Shown one piece after another: positions 1-7,149 of a stretch of 7,810 nucleotides of DNA. Positions within the stretch are counted from its first letter, which is position 1. Every line of letters begins with the position of its first letter. The stretch is from an uncultured Chloroflexota bacterium. GTDB lineage: Bacteria; Chloroflexota; Limnocylindria; Limnocylindrales; CSP1-4. The notes under the pieces are model-generated. The model searched no databases and was not told the DNA's origin. It saw nothing but the letters and a program-made list of their open reading frames with translations. The stretch lies in NCBI GenBank assembly GCA_903924005.1, contig CAIXZV010000086.1:1-7810 (forward strand), read 5' to 3'. A program made the position numbers and the translations under genes.

Positions 1-297
1 GACCGGCCGGACGCGCCGCCCGCCGAACCGCCCGGGGCGGTCGTGCGCGCCAGGGCGCTGCCGCCGGGCCCCGGCGCCGCAGCACCGCTCGGTGCCGGCG
101 TCCTTGACCCGCCAGCGGCGGCGGCGGCCTCCGGGCTCCGGCTCGACGGCGCGGGGATCGCGCGCCTCCAGGCCGCCGTGCCGCAGGCCGGGGCCTTCGC
201 GTACCCGATGAACACGGCCGCCGTCGAGACCGGCGGCGTTGCCTACCAGATCACCTGGATCGCCGACTGGACTGAATGGATCGGGGCCGGCGCGTGA
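1..297 (+). CDS. C-terminal end of an unrecognised protein (5' end outside window)
   Basis: The frame is open from base 1 to a TGA at 295-297, giving 98 residues. A GTG at 43 could be a start, but no ribosome binding site precedes it, so a gene cut by the window edge is more likely. The first two thirds are rich in Ala, Pro and Gly. The last 30 residues change character, with a short pattern of alternating hydrophobic and aromatic residues (YQITWIADWTEWIG) that looks like the final beta strands of a secreted domain. I do not recognise the family. It ends 29 bases before the start of the RHS gene on the same strand, so the two may share a transcript. The weak point is that high-GC DNA gives long open frames by chance; the strand-like end and the tight spacing argue for a real gene. 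Confidence 0.5.
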   Translation, partial: DRPDAPPAEPPGAVVRARALPPGPGAAAPLGAGVLDPPAAAAASGLRLDGAGIARLQAAVPQAGAFAYPMNTAAVETGGVAYQITWIADWTEWIGAGA

Positions 298-315
298 GCC
301 GCGCCCGCACGACTT

Positions 316-320
316 GGAGG
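316..320 (+). promoter_or_regulatory. Ribosome binding site that decides the RHS start
   Basis: GGAGG lies six bases before the ATG at 327. It selects that start over the in-frame ATG at 276, which would add 17 Arg-rich residues ahead of a good signal peptide and would overlap the upstream gene. Confidence 0.75.
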
Positions 321-326
321 GACGCA

Positions 327-2678
327 ATGCACGCTCGCCTCGGCCTCCTGGGCACGCTCCGCACCGCCGGCGCGCTGCGGATCCTCGCCGTCGCCCTCGT
401 GCTCGCGGCCGGGGCCTTCTCCGCGCAGGCTGTCGGCGCCCCGGCGCCCGTGGCAGCCGCGTGCAACGGCTGGCCGTCGTCGGGCGGCGTGCCGCCGACG
501 GGCCACGACTACTTCGACTTCTCCAGCGGCTCCGGGACCTGGTCCAACGGCGACGTCAAGGTCCTCATCCCCCCGTCCTACACGTGCTCCGGCTGGCTCC
601 GCACCTACACGTACAACGCGGTGTCGACCATCTCGAGCGGGCACTTCTACTGGATCCGGATGATGACCTCGAGCGGCAGCACGACCAACTGCAACTACGC
701 CGGCTCCGGCACTGACTACATGCGCCAGGACGGCTGCGGGACGGCCAGCTTCCCGATGGCGTCCGGGGCGGGCCTGAGCCAGAACACGACGTACAGCAAC
801 TTCGGCATCGCGTACGCCTCTTGCATCTCGAGCCTGGGGGCCCACGTGGGCTGGACGACCAGCAACACGCCCGGCGCCAACTGCGGGACCCCGGCCTCGC
901 GCACGCCGATGTCGAGCCCGCCCAAGTTCGACTGGACCGCGCCCTCCCCCGCGCCGGCCGTCGTCATCACGCCCGGGAGCCACGCGGTGGTCAGCGGCTC
1001 CACGGTCTACATCGACGGCCAGGTCGCGAGCTCGCTCACCTCGACCGCCTCGGGCTCGACCGACACCGGCGGCTCCGGCCTCGTCTACGGCCAGGCCCTG
1101 ACCGGGGCGGCGAACCCGCCCTGGAGCCCGCTCAGCTCCTCGTCCTCGAGCCAGGCATTCGCCTGGACGACCGGCGTGACCGACGGCCAGACCGTGACGC
1201 TGACGGTCACGGCGAACGACGTCGCGGGCAACTCGTCAGCCGCCGTCACGCGCACGCTGATCGCCGACTCGGCCGCCCCGGCCGCCGCGATCAGCTTTCC
1301 CGAGGCCGGCCGCCCCGTCGCCGGCACGGTTGCGGTGACGGGCGAGGCCACCGACACCGTCGCGTTCGCCAGCTACACCCTCGACTTCGGCGCAGGGTCG
1401 AGCCCCGGCTCGTGGACCACGGTCGCGACCGGCACGGCCGCCGTGGCCGCCGGGGGCGCGCTCGGTTCCTGGGCGACGGGCTCCCTCGCCGCCGGCGCGT
1501 ACACCCTCCGGCTCAGGGCCACCGACATCGTGGGCCACGCGTCCACCGCGCAGAGCCTCGTCTACGTCGACAACACGCGGCTCGGGCAGGACCCGTTCAT
1601 CACGCGCGTCCCGTTCGACCTGGGCGGCGGCTGGTCGCTGGGCGTGGGCGTGGAGCACGGCGACGCCACGCTGTCGCGCCAGCTGTTCTCGATCCCGTCC
1701 TACGGCCCCGAGCAGTCGCTCTCGCTCGCCTACAACTCGGCCGACACCACCGTGGGCGCACTCGGCATGGGCTGGACCAGCAACCTGACGCAGCACCTCT
1801 CGTTCGACTCCGGGTTCGTGGTCTGGCACCGCGAGGACGATGGGCGCGTCCCGTTCGGCCAGGTCTCCGGGTCGTGGACGCCGCTGCCGGGCAGCTTTGA
1901 GAAGCTGGCCGCAGGCTCCGGTTCGGACGCGGGCCGGTACATCGTCACGCTCAAGGACCAGACCAGGCTCGTCTTCGAGGGCAGCGGCGCGGGCCGCCTG
2001 CTGCGGATCGACAACCGCTTCGGCAAGTCGCTGACGGTCGCGTGGGGGAGCGGGTCGGCAACGGTCACAGACGTCTCCGGCTCGGCCCGCCAGGAGGCCG
2101 TCACCTTCTCCGGTTCGCAGATCTCCAGCGTCGTCGACGGCGCCGGGCGCACCTGGTCGCTCGGCTACAACGGGAGCGGCAACCTCGTGACGGTGACCGA
2201 GCCCGACCCCGACGGGTCAGGCCCTCTCGCCTCCCCGGTCTCGACGCTCGGGTACGACCCGACGAGCCACCTGCTGACGTCGATCAGCCGCGCCCGCCGC
2301 ACCGCTGCGGGCGGCTCCGACACCCTCGTCTGGTCGCTCGGCTACACGGGCGCCCGGGTCACAACAATCGCCGACCCCATCGCCAACGCGTCCTACCCGA
2401 CTGCGACGGCCACATTCGCCTACGGCGCCGGCAGCACCGCAGTCGCACTGCCGAAGACCTACAGCCCCCTCGTCCGTAACACGACGACCTACAGCATGGT
2501 CGATGCGCTGTCTAACGTGGACGGGCTCGGGCGGGTGTGGTCCGTCACGGACACGCTGGGCGACCAGACGACCCAGACGTGGAATCCCGACTCCACGATC
2601 GCCGACGTCGCGGACGCGGGGGAGTGCACACCGCGTTCACCTACCTCACTGACGGCACGGGCAACGTCGACACGATGA
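327..2678 (+). CDS. Secreted RHS-repeat protein, N-terminal part (frameshifted)
   Basis: This is the first 783 residues of an RHS/YD-repeat protein, in a frame that closes 56 bases after the shift point. Residues 1-35 are a Sec signal peptide: Arg-containing start, hydrophobic stretch at about 18-32, and a likely cut after AQA. Residues 46-205 form a domain I do not recognise, with six cysteines (46, 87, 122, 137, 166, 186). Residues 208-313 and 314-416 look like two Ig-like modules. The second ends in YTLRLRATDIVGH and VYVDN, typical of bacterial surface proteins. From about 420 come features of the RHS N-terminal shell (LSLAYNS, GMGWTSNL, a strand-rich stretch with YIVTLKDQTRLVF), followed by early YD repeats (LGYDPTSHLLTSI). 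RHS proteins fold into a beta cocoon that encloses a C-terminal toxin. A signal peptide, with no PAAR or VgrG-linked domain seen, suggests Sec export and not type VI delivery. The last 18-20 residues, after the G run at 2618-2622, are out-of-frame sequence with no RHS character. Confidence 0.9.
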   Translation: MHARLGLLGTLRTAGALRILAVALVLAAGAFSAQAVGAPAPVAAACNGWPSSGGVPPTGHDYFDFSSGSGTWSNGDVKVLIPPSYTCSGWLRTYTYNAVSTISSGHFYWIRMMTSSGSTTNCNYAGSGTDYMRQDGCGTASFPMASGAGLSQNTTYSNFGIAYASCISSLGAHVGWTTSNTPGANCGTPASRTPMSSPPKFDWTAPSPAPAVVITPGSHAVVSGSTVYIDGQVASSLTSTASGSTDTGGSGLVYGQALTGAANPPWSPLSSSSSSQAFAWTTGVTDGQTVTLTVTANDVAGNSSAAVTRTLIADSAAPAAAISFPEAGRPVAGTVAVTGEATDTVAFASYTLDFGAGSSPGSWTTVATGTAAVAAGGALGSWATGSLAAGAYTLRLRATDIVGHASTAQSLVYVDNTRLGQDPFITRVPFDLGGGWSLGVGVEHGDATLSRQLFSIPSYGPEQSLSLAYNSADTTVGALGMGWTSNLTQHLSFDSGFVVWHREDDGRVPFGQVSGSWTPLPGSFEKLAAGSGSDAGRYIVTLKDQTRLVFEGSGAGRLLRIDNRFGKSLTVAWGSGSATVTDVSGSARQEAVTFSGSQISSVVDGAGRTWSLGYNGSGNLVTVTEPDPDGSGPLASPVSTLGYDPTSHLLTSISRARRTAAGGSDTLVWSLGYTGARVTTIADPIANASYPTATATFAYGAGSTAVALPKTYSPLVRNTTTYSMVDALSNVDGLGRVWSVTDTLGDQTTQTWNPDSTIADVADAGECTPRSPTSLTARATSTR
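2618..2622 (+). other. Frameshift site in a run of five G
   Basis: Before this run the RHS pattern reads in the frame of the 327 start (...STIADVADA). After it the pattern reads one base back (GGVHTAFTYLTDGTGNVDTM). Losing one G would do this, so adding one would restore a single open frame from 327 to 6418. It could be a true mutation, a homopolymer sequencing error or, less likely, ribosomal slippage. Confidence 0.85.
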
Positions 2679-5600
2679 CCGCCGACGCCCTCGGCGCGGC
2701 GGTCACCACGAAGTACCTCTACAACGCCTCCAACGACGTGACTGAGACCGACACCGCCTACGGGACAGCGGACGAGGTCGCCACCACGGAGGCGTACGAC
2801 TCGGCCGGCTCCGGCGGCACGCCGGGACACCTCGTCCAGGTCACCGAGAACGCCGGCGGGACGCCGCAGTCGGTCACCCAGTACGCCTACAACGCCTACG
2901 ACCTCGTGTCGGCCGAGCTGGACCCCAAGGGGATCACCTCGACGCACTCGTACGATGTCTACGGCAACGAGACGCAGACGGTCCACAACTGCACCATCAC
3001 TGGCACCACGCCGCCCGGGGACCCAGCGTGGAAGACCTGCCCGGCGACGGGCACGCACGACAAGTCCACCAACGTCACCGACTCGTGGTCGTTCACGCTG
3101 GCCGCGGCCGCCGGCAAGCTCGGGCTCGCCGACAGTTCCACGACCGGCACCACGGACACCGCGGGGATCGCGACCGCGTTCGTGTACGACGCCCTCGGCA
3201 TGACGACCTCCGAGACGCCGCCCGAGGGGGCGACGACCCGCGAGTGGGACCAGCTCGGCAACGAGTTCAGGACCACGCGGCCCGGGTCTCTGGTGACCAC
3301 GCGCACGCTCGATCTAGTGAACCGCACGACGGTCGAGGTCGCCCCCGGCGTCACGACGACCACGGTGTACGACGCGACAGGCGCCGTGACGTCGCGGACC
3401 GTCGCGGGGGACACCTCGACGAGCACCTACGACGGCGCTGGCAACCTTGTCTCGCAGACGGTCGACCCCGGCACCGCCCCCCACCTCAACCTCACGACGG
3501 AACACGCATACGACGGGTCCGGGCGCGAGACAGCCGGCCGCGACCCCTCGCTCACCGTCAGGGCCACCGTGTACGACGACCAGGGCCGGGTGGCCAAAGT
3601 GATCGAGAACTGCACGAACACCGCGACGACCGTCTGGGCGCAGGGAGACCCGGGGTGGAAGGCGTGCGCGGGTACGGGCACCCGTGACGCGACGTGGAAC
3701 CTCACGACGCAGTACACCTATGACGCCCGCGGGAACAAGGTCGAGGAGGACGCCCCGAACGGCCGCGTGACCAGGTTCGCCTACGACGACCTCGACCGCC
3801 TGGTCTCCCAGGTCGACAACTGGAAGGCCTCCCCGTCGGGGCTGACCGAGAGCGTCACCACCAGCTACGCCTACGACGCCGCCGGCAGGCAGATCGGGGT
3901 CCAGTCCCCGACGAACACGGGCGGCACCTCGGTCGCGATGACGGTGCGGGACAGCCTGGGCCGGGCCGTCAAGACCATCGCGAACTGCACCGACACCATG
4001 CCGCCGGCGAACTGGTGGGCGTGCGCCGGCACCGCGACCCCGTCGGCGTCCGTCAACGTGGTCACCACGTACGCCTACGACGGCGCCGGCAACCAGGTCG
4101 CAGTCACCGCGCCGGACCCGTCCGCTACCTCCGGCTCGAGCACCTCAACCACCACGACCCGCTACGCCTACGACGCGGCGAACCGCCTCTGCCGCGTGCT
4201 CGAGAACGCGGGCGTCGACCTCCAGTCGCTCGCCGACCCGTGCTCCACGGCCGTGACGGGCACCGCGACCACCAACGTCTCGACCCGCTACACCTACGAC
4301 GCGGCCGGCCGGCTCGCCACGATGGTCGACGGGAACGGACACACCACGGCCTACGGCTACGACAGCCGCGGCCGGATGACCTCGCTCCTCGACGCCTCGT
4401 CGGCCACGCTCGCGTGGGCGTACGACGACGGCGCCCGGACGAAGACCCAGACCAACCGGACCGACACGACCCCGCTCACGCCGACGATCACCTGGACCTA
4501 CGACGCCGTCGGCCGCGTGTCCACCCGGGCGTACCTCGACGACGCCGGCGCCGCCCGGACCACGAGCTACGCCTACACGGGCGAGGACCTCTCGTCCGCG
4601 GCGGACGGCTCTAGCTCGGTCTCGATCACCACCGACCGGCTCCACCGGCCCGTGACCGTCACGGTCGGCGGCGACTCCGCCGCGACGACGACCTACGGGT
4701 ACAGCTTCACGGCGCCGACGCGGGCCGACGCCTCCGGGTCGTACACCATGGCCGTCGACCCCTACGGAAGGGTCACGTCCCTCACCGACCCGGTCCACGG
4801 GACGCCGTTCGCCTGGGCGTACGGCTCGGACGCACAGGTCCAGACCCTCACGATGCCCAACGGCAACAGCGCGGCGCTCACGTACGACGCCACGGGCCGG
4901 CTGCTCACCAAGGTCACCGGCGCGCGGGCCTCCTACATGTACGCCTACAACCAGGCCGGCAGCCGCCTGACCGAGGCGTCGACCGTGACGGGCGACCCGG
5001 CCAACGGCACCGCCACGTTCACCTACGACCAGCTCGGCCGCCTCACGGGCGAGGCGCTGCCGGGCATCACGGCGATGACCGACACCTGGGAGGCCGTCCC
5101 GAACCGCGACTCCATCACCGTCAACGGCACCCCGACCACCCAGACATTCAGCGCCGCGAACCGCCCGACGGGCGCCTACACGTTCGACGCGGACGGGCGG
5201 ATGACGGCCCGCCCGGGCTCCCTGGGCGGCTCGCTCGAGTGGGACAGCCTCGGCCGCCTCGCCCGCGTCCGGGCGACCCCCGGCGGGACGCTCGTCGCGC
5301 AGTACACGTACGACGCGCTCGACCGGCTCCTCACCTTGGACCGGCCGGGCCAGACCAGGGTCCGCTTCCGCTACCAGGGGGCGACGACCGCCGTCGCGCA
5401 GGTCGCCGACGACTCAACGGGCGCGGCCATCCGCAACGTGGCCGTGGGGCCCGACGGCACGGTGCTCGAGGACTGGCTCGGGACTTCCCGGCGCATCTAC
5501 GGCACCAACGGGCACAGCGACACCACCTGGACAGCCGACGACACGGGCGCCGTCACCGCGACGCTCCGCTACGACCCGTGGGGCAACCTGCTCCGCTCGA

Positions 5601-6418
5601 CCGGATCGCTGCCGGACTGGCGCTTCCAGGGGAGCTGGTCCGACGCCTCGACGGGCCTCTCCTGGGCCGTGGCCCGCTGGTACGACCCCGTGCTCGGCTC
5701 GTTCATCAGCGAGGACTCGCTGCTCGGGAAGCCGGACTCGCCGGCGAGCCGGCACCTCTACGCGTACGGGGCGGGGGACCCGGTCAACGCGTGGGACCCG
5801 ACTGGGCGGATCGTATTCACGTTCCCAGGCAACCGATCGGCGTCGCGGACGTGGGGCGAAGCCCAAATTGATCCGGCCAAAGGAGGCGGAGGCTGGCGTC
5901 TGACGGCGTACGCGGACTGGGGTCGAACGGCCGGCGCCGAGATGACGATGACGAGCAATGTCGTCCCTTGTTGGGGACGGGCGTGCGGGAAGCAGCGGTT
6001 CTCGGTCGGGCTAAGCGCAGACATGGATTCGGCCGAAGGTCTGGACGCCTGGGTCGGCGCAGCGGCGGTCTCGGATTGGGTTGAGATCCGCCTTGTCGTA
6101 TTCGGAGGTCCCAATGGTCGGACCTTGCGCGACGTCACGGACAGCGAAGGGTTGCGAGTCTTGCGCGAGGGCAAGTTCTGCACTATCAAGGTTGGGTGCC
6201 TGGGCGGGATCTACCATTCGGGCCGAGTCGCCTTCTCGATGTTCCACGCAGGCTCGTTCAGCAACTTCCGGGTTCCGGCACTTGGGACCAGAATGGCAGT
6301 GCGAATGACCTACCACCTGTCGGTATCGACTTTTGGACCGAGCGTTTCGCTGCCATTTCTCAACACCTCCGCTCCGGCCCATCTGGAGATCACGCACCCA
6401 AAGGTCGAGATCTGGTAG
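2618..6418 (+). CDS. RHS-repeat protein, YD stalk, core and C-terminal toxin tip (frameshifted continuation)
   Basis: This is the continuation of the RHS protein in the -1 frame, 1266 codons from 2618. Joined to the first part it would give about 2030 residues, within the usual range for large RHS proteins. The first in-frame ATG is at 2675. It overlaps the stop of the upstream piece as ATGA, so it could be a re-initiation start. Many YD repeats follow, such as YTYDARGNK, YAYDAAGRQ, YTYDAAGRLATMVDGNG and YAYDGAGNQ. The RHS core is at about 5564-5809: LRYDPWGN, WRFQGSWSDASTGL, ARWYDPVLGSFISEDSLLG, RHLYAYGAGDPVNAWDPTGR. The last 202 residues, after DPTGR, are unlike the rest and are described separately as the tip. 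RHS cores of this type can cut off their own tip with two aspartates; the candidates are encoded at 5714 and 5795. The candidate immunity gene follows 118 bases downstream. The RHS assignment is certain from the repeats; toxin activity is inferred from architecture. Confidence 0.93.
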   Translation, partial: GGVHTAFTYLTDGTGNVDTMTADALGAAVTTKYLYNASNDVTETDTAYGTADEVATTEAYDSAGSGGTPGHLVQVTENAGGTPQSVTQYAYNAYDLVSAELDPKGITSTHSYDVYGNETQTVHNCTITGTTPPGDPAWKTCPATGTHDKSTNVTDSWSFTLAAAAGKLGLADSSTTGTTDTAGIATAFVYDALGMTTSETPPEGATTREWDQLGNEFRTTRPGSLVTTRTLDLVNRTTVEVAPGVTTTTVYDATGAVTSRTVAGDTSTSTYDGAGNLVSQTVDPGTAPHLNLTTEHAYDGSGRETAGRDPSLTVRATVYDDQGRVAKVIENCTNTATTVWAQGDPGWKACAGTGTRDATWNLTTQYTYDARGNKVEEDAPNGRVTRFAYDDLDRLVSQVDNWKASPSGLTESVTTSYAYDAAGRQIGVQSPTNTGGTSVAMTVRDSLGRAVKTIANCTDTMPPANWWACAGTATPSASVNVVTTYAYDGAGNQVAVTAPDPSATSGSSTSTTTTRYAYDAANRLCRVLENAGVDLQSLADPCSTAVTGTATTNVSTRYTYDAAGRLATMVDGNGHTTAYGYDSRGRMTSLLDASSATLAWAYDDGARTKTQTNRTDTTPLTPTITWTYDAVGRVSTRAYLDDAGAARTTSYAYTGEDLSSAADGSSSVSITTDRLHRPVTVTVGGDSAATTTYGYSFTAPTRADASGSYTMAVDPYGRVTSLTDPVHGTPFAWAYGSDAQVQTLTMPNGNSAALTYDATGRLLTKVTGARASYMYAYNQAGSRLTEASTVTGDPANGTATFTYDQLGRLTGEALPGITAMTDTWEAVPNRDSITVNGTPTTQTFSAANRPTGAYTFDADGRMTARPGSLGGSLEWDSLGRLARVRATPGGTLVAQYTYDALDRLLTLDRPGQTRVRFRYQGATTAVAQVADDSTGAAIRNVAVGPDGTVLEDWLGTSRRIYGTNGHSDTTWTADDTGAVTATLRYDPWGNLLRSTGSLPDWRFQGSWSDASTGLSWAVARWYDPVLGSFISEDSLLGKPDSPASRHLYAYGAGDPVNAWDPTGRIVFTFPGNRSASRTWGEAQIDPAKGGGGWRLTAYADWGRTAGAEMTMTSNVVPCWGRACGKQRFSVGLSADMDSAEGLDAWVGAAAVSDWVEIRLVVFGGPNGRTLRDVTDSEGLRVLREGKFCTIKVGCLGGIYHSGRVAFSMFHAGSFSNFRVPALGTRMAVRMTYHLSVSTFGPSVSLPFLNTSAPAHLEITHPKVEIW
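2981..4093 (+). repeat. Three degenerate Cys-pair modules in the YD stalk
   Basis: Three copies of a longer module sit among the ordinary YD repeats, at about 2981-3079, 3599-3736 and 3971-4093. Each has NCT, a Pro/Gly-rich stretch, W-K/W-x-C, then G/A-T-x-T and a following N-V/L-x-T. Examples are HNCTITGT with WKTCPATGT, ENCTNTATT with WKACAGTGT, and ANCTDTMPP with WWACAGTAT. Copies two and three lead straight into Y-x-YD-x-x-GN. A looser fourth Cys pair (RLCRV, ADPCST) occurs at about 4180-4320. They may be disulfide-stapled loops on the outside of the shell; this function is inferred. Confidence 0.6.
5564..5809 (+). other. RHS repeat-associated core domain with candidate self-cleavage aspartates
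   Basis: This segment holds the conserved core: YDPWGN, WYDPVLGSFISEDSLLG, LYAYGAGDPVNAWDPTGR. In studied RHS proteins two Asp residues in paired DPxG motifs form an aspartyl-protease-like site that releases the C-terminal toxin inside the cocoon. Here the second motif, DPTG, is intact (Asp codon at 5795). At the first the sequence is DSLLG (Asp codon at 5714), with Ser in place of Pro and one extra residue. Both aspartates are kept, so cleavage after the core is plausible but not shown. Confidence 0.85.
5810..6418 (+). other. Variable C-terminal tip of the RHS protein, candidate toxin of unknown type
   Basis: This is a 202-residue domain beginning right after DPTGR, where polymorphic RHS toxins carry their exchangeable effector. 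It looks rich in beta strands (RLTAYADWG, VEIRLVVFGG, MAVRMTYHLSVSTF). It has two close Cys pairs, C-x4-C (codons 5969 and 5984) and C-x5-C (codons 6179 and 6197), and ends in HPKVEIW. I see no HNH, HxxH zinc protease, ADP-ribosyltransferase, deaminase or RNase signature. Hand count gives about 61% G+C over 5941-6420 against about 70% or more in the core, with more A/T-ending codons, as expected of a recently acquired cassette. It could also be a non-toxic adhesion domain. A membrane-acting toxin would fit the four-helix membrane protein downstream, but that is inference. Confidence 0.7.
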
Positions 6419-6536
6419 GGCGATGCCTGTATGTTCTCGTTGTGGGCGCAGTCAATCTGGTTTGTTGCGACGTCGAGGCGTCATTGCACGCCATCTGCAG
6501 GGCCAGCAGTAATGGAACCATTAGAGAACACACTTG
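6419..6536 (+). other. Low-GC spacer between RHS tip and membrane protein gene
   Basis: About 52% G+C by hand count, the lowest in the window. I find no convincing promoter, hairpin or gene here. A weak purine stretch, AGAGAA at 6523-6528, could serve as the ribosome binding site of the next gene. Confidence 0.4.
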
Positions 6537-7019
6537 ATGACTGCTGATCGCTTGGTAAATGTGCCGGATCAGGAAGTGGCGCCGCCCGGCAGGCGAGCGC
6601 TCGGGTGCGCAGGCCTGTGGCTCCTCCTCGCCGGGGCGAGCACCGTGTGGACCGTCGCCGTCGTTGTCCTGGGCTTAAACCCAGTCTTCATGGTGTCCTT
6701 CCTCGGTGTCGGGGAAGGCCCCGGGGGCCAGCCGGCCTTGAGCGGCATCGCGATCCCGATCGTGCTGGCGCTGGCCACGCTCGTGCCAATTGGGCTGCTC
6801 GGGATGCTAGGCGGCTTTCGGCTGCTCCGAGGCAGGTCCTCCCGGATGGCGCTCGTTGCAGCGGTCGCTTGGGTGTTCGTCGGGACCGTCGTATGGGCCG
6901 TCGGCGGCACGCCAGACACCCTCGTGATCTCCGGGGCGATGCTCAGTCTGATCGCATACGGGACGTTGCGTCGGCAGCGGCGCCACCCTTGGCACCACCA
7001 GGTGGCGCCAGAGTCCTGA
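6537..7019 (+). CDS. Small four-helix membrane protein, candidate immunity protein
   Basis: The protein is 160 residues long. The first 20 are polar (MTADRLVNVPDQEVAPPGRR). Four hydrophobic segments follow at about 21-47, 67-95, 103-123 and 126-143, and the tail is strongly basic (RRQRRHPWHH). The positive-inside rule would put both ends in the cytoplasm. The loop between segments one and two is Gly/Pro-rich (GVGEGPGGQP). I chose the ATG at 6537; an overlapping TTG at 6534 is also possible. The ribosome binding site is weak (AGAGAA, eight bases upstream). The gene starts 118 bases after the RHS stop, on the same strand, just where immunity genes of polymorphic toxins sit. Membrane immunity proteins are known for toxins that attack the membrane or cell envelope. 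I recognise no family, so the immunity role rests on position alone. An unrelated small membrane protein is the alternative. Confidence 0.8.
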   Translation: MTADRLVNVPDQEVAPPGRRALGCAGLWLLLAGASTVWTVAVVVLGLNPVFMVSFLGVGEGPGGQPALSGIAIPIVLALATLVPIGLLGMLGGFRLLRGRSSRMALVAAVAWVFVGTVVWAVGGTPDTLVISGAMLSLIAYGTLRRQRRHPWHHQVAPES

Positions 7020-7069
7020 CGGCATTGCACGCGGCGGCCCAACGCCGAGTTGCCATAATTCGGGTCTAT

Positions 7070-7100
7070 CCGGGACCTGGTCCTGGGCAGGCAGGTCCGG
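7070..7100 (+). terminator. Possible hairpin terminator after the membrane protein gene
   Basis: CCGGGACCTG at 7070-7079 pairs with CAGGTCCGG at 7092-7100: nine pairs, with one G bulged (7072) and a 12-base loop. It lies about 50 bases after the stop of the membrane protein gene. No T run follows, so intrinsic termination is uncertain, although high-GC bacteria often lack a clear T run. Confidence 0.3.
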
Positions 7101-7122
7101 CAACGCGGATCGGCAGAGGCCA

Positions 7123-7146
7123 GGCGACCGGGACGTTAAGGTCGCC
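7123..7146. repeat. Seven-base inverted repeat next to the tRNA remnant
   Basis: GGCGACC (7123-7129) and GGTCGCC (7140-7146) are exact inverted copies with a 10-base centre. They end four bases before the tRNA-like T stem. This could be a recombinase binding site or a chance hairpin. It is not the anticodon arm of a tRNA, because the loop does not fit. Confidence 0.35.
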
Positions 7147-7149
7147 ACT

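Noticed and set aside
276..326. Earlier ATG at 276 for the RHS gene
   Set aside because: It would place 17 Arg-rich residues before the signal peptide and overlap the upstream gene. The ATG at 327 has GGAGG six bases upstream.
243..983. Long minus-strand open frames, here and at 1236-1829, 2489-3058 and 4145-4798
   Set aside because: They are mirror readings of the RHS gene, rich in Arg, Gly and Ala, without domains or ribosome binding sites.
2612..2630. Programmed -1 ribosomal frameshifting at the G run
   Set aside because: The bases in the zero frame (GCG GGG GAG) do not form an X-XXY-YYZ slippery heptamer, and I see no obvious stem-loop just downstream. A mutation or sequencing error is simpler.
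2537..6418. CRISPR or tandem DNA repeat array in the YD stalk
   Set aside because: The repetition is at the protein level (YD repeats), with variable spacing and low DNA identity.
6196..6537. 113-codon open frame ending in TGATG overlap with the membrane protein start
   Set aside because: Its first two thirds are an out-of-frame reading of the RHS tip, with no ribosome binding site and no recognisable protein character. The overlap alone is not enough.
7051..7059. Extended -10 promoter TG-C-CATAAT
   Set aside because: No credible -35 hexamer at 16-18 bases, and it would leave a leader of nearly 280 bases before the next gene. It was noted only in the intergenic entry.
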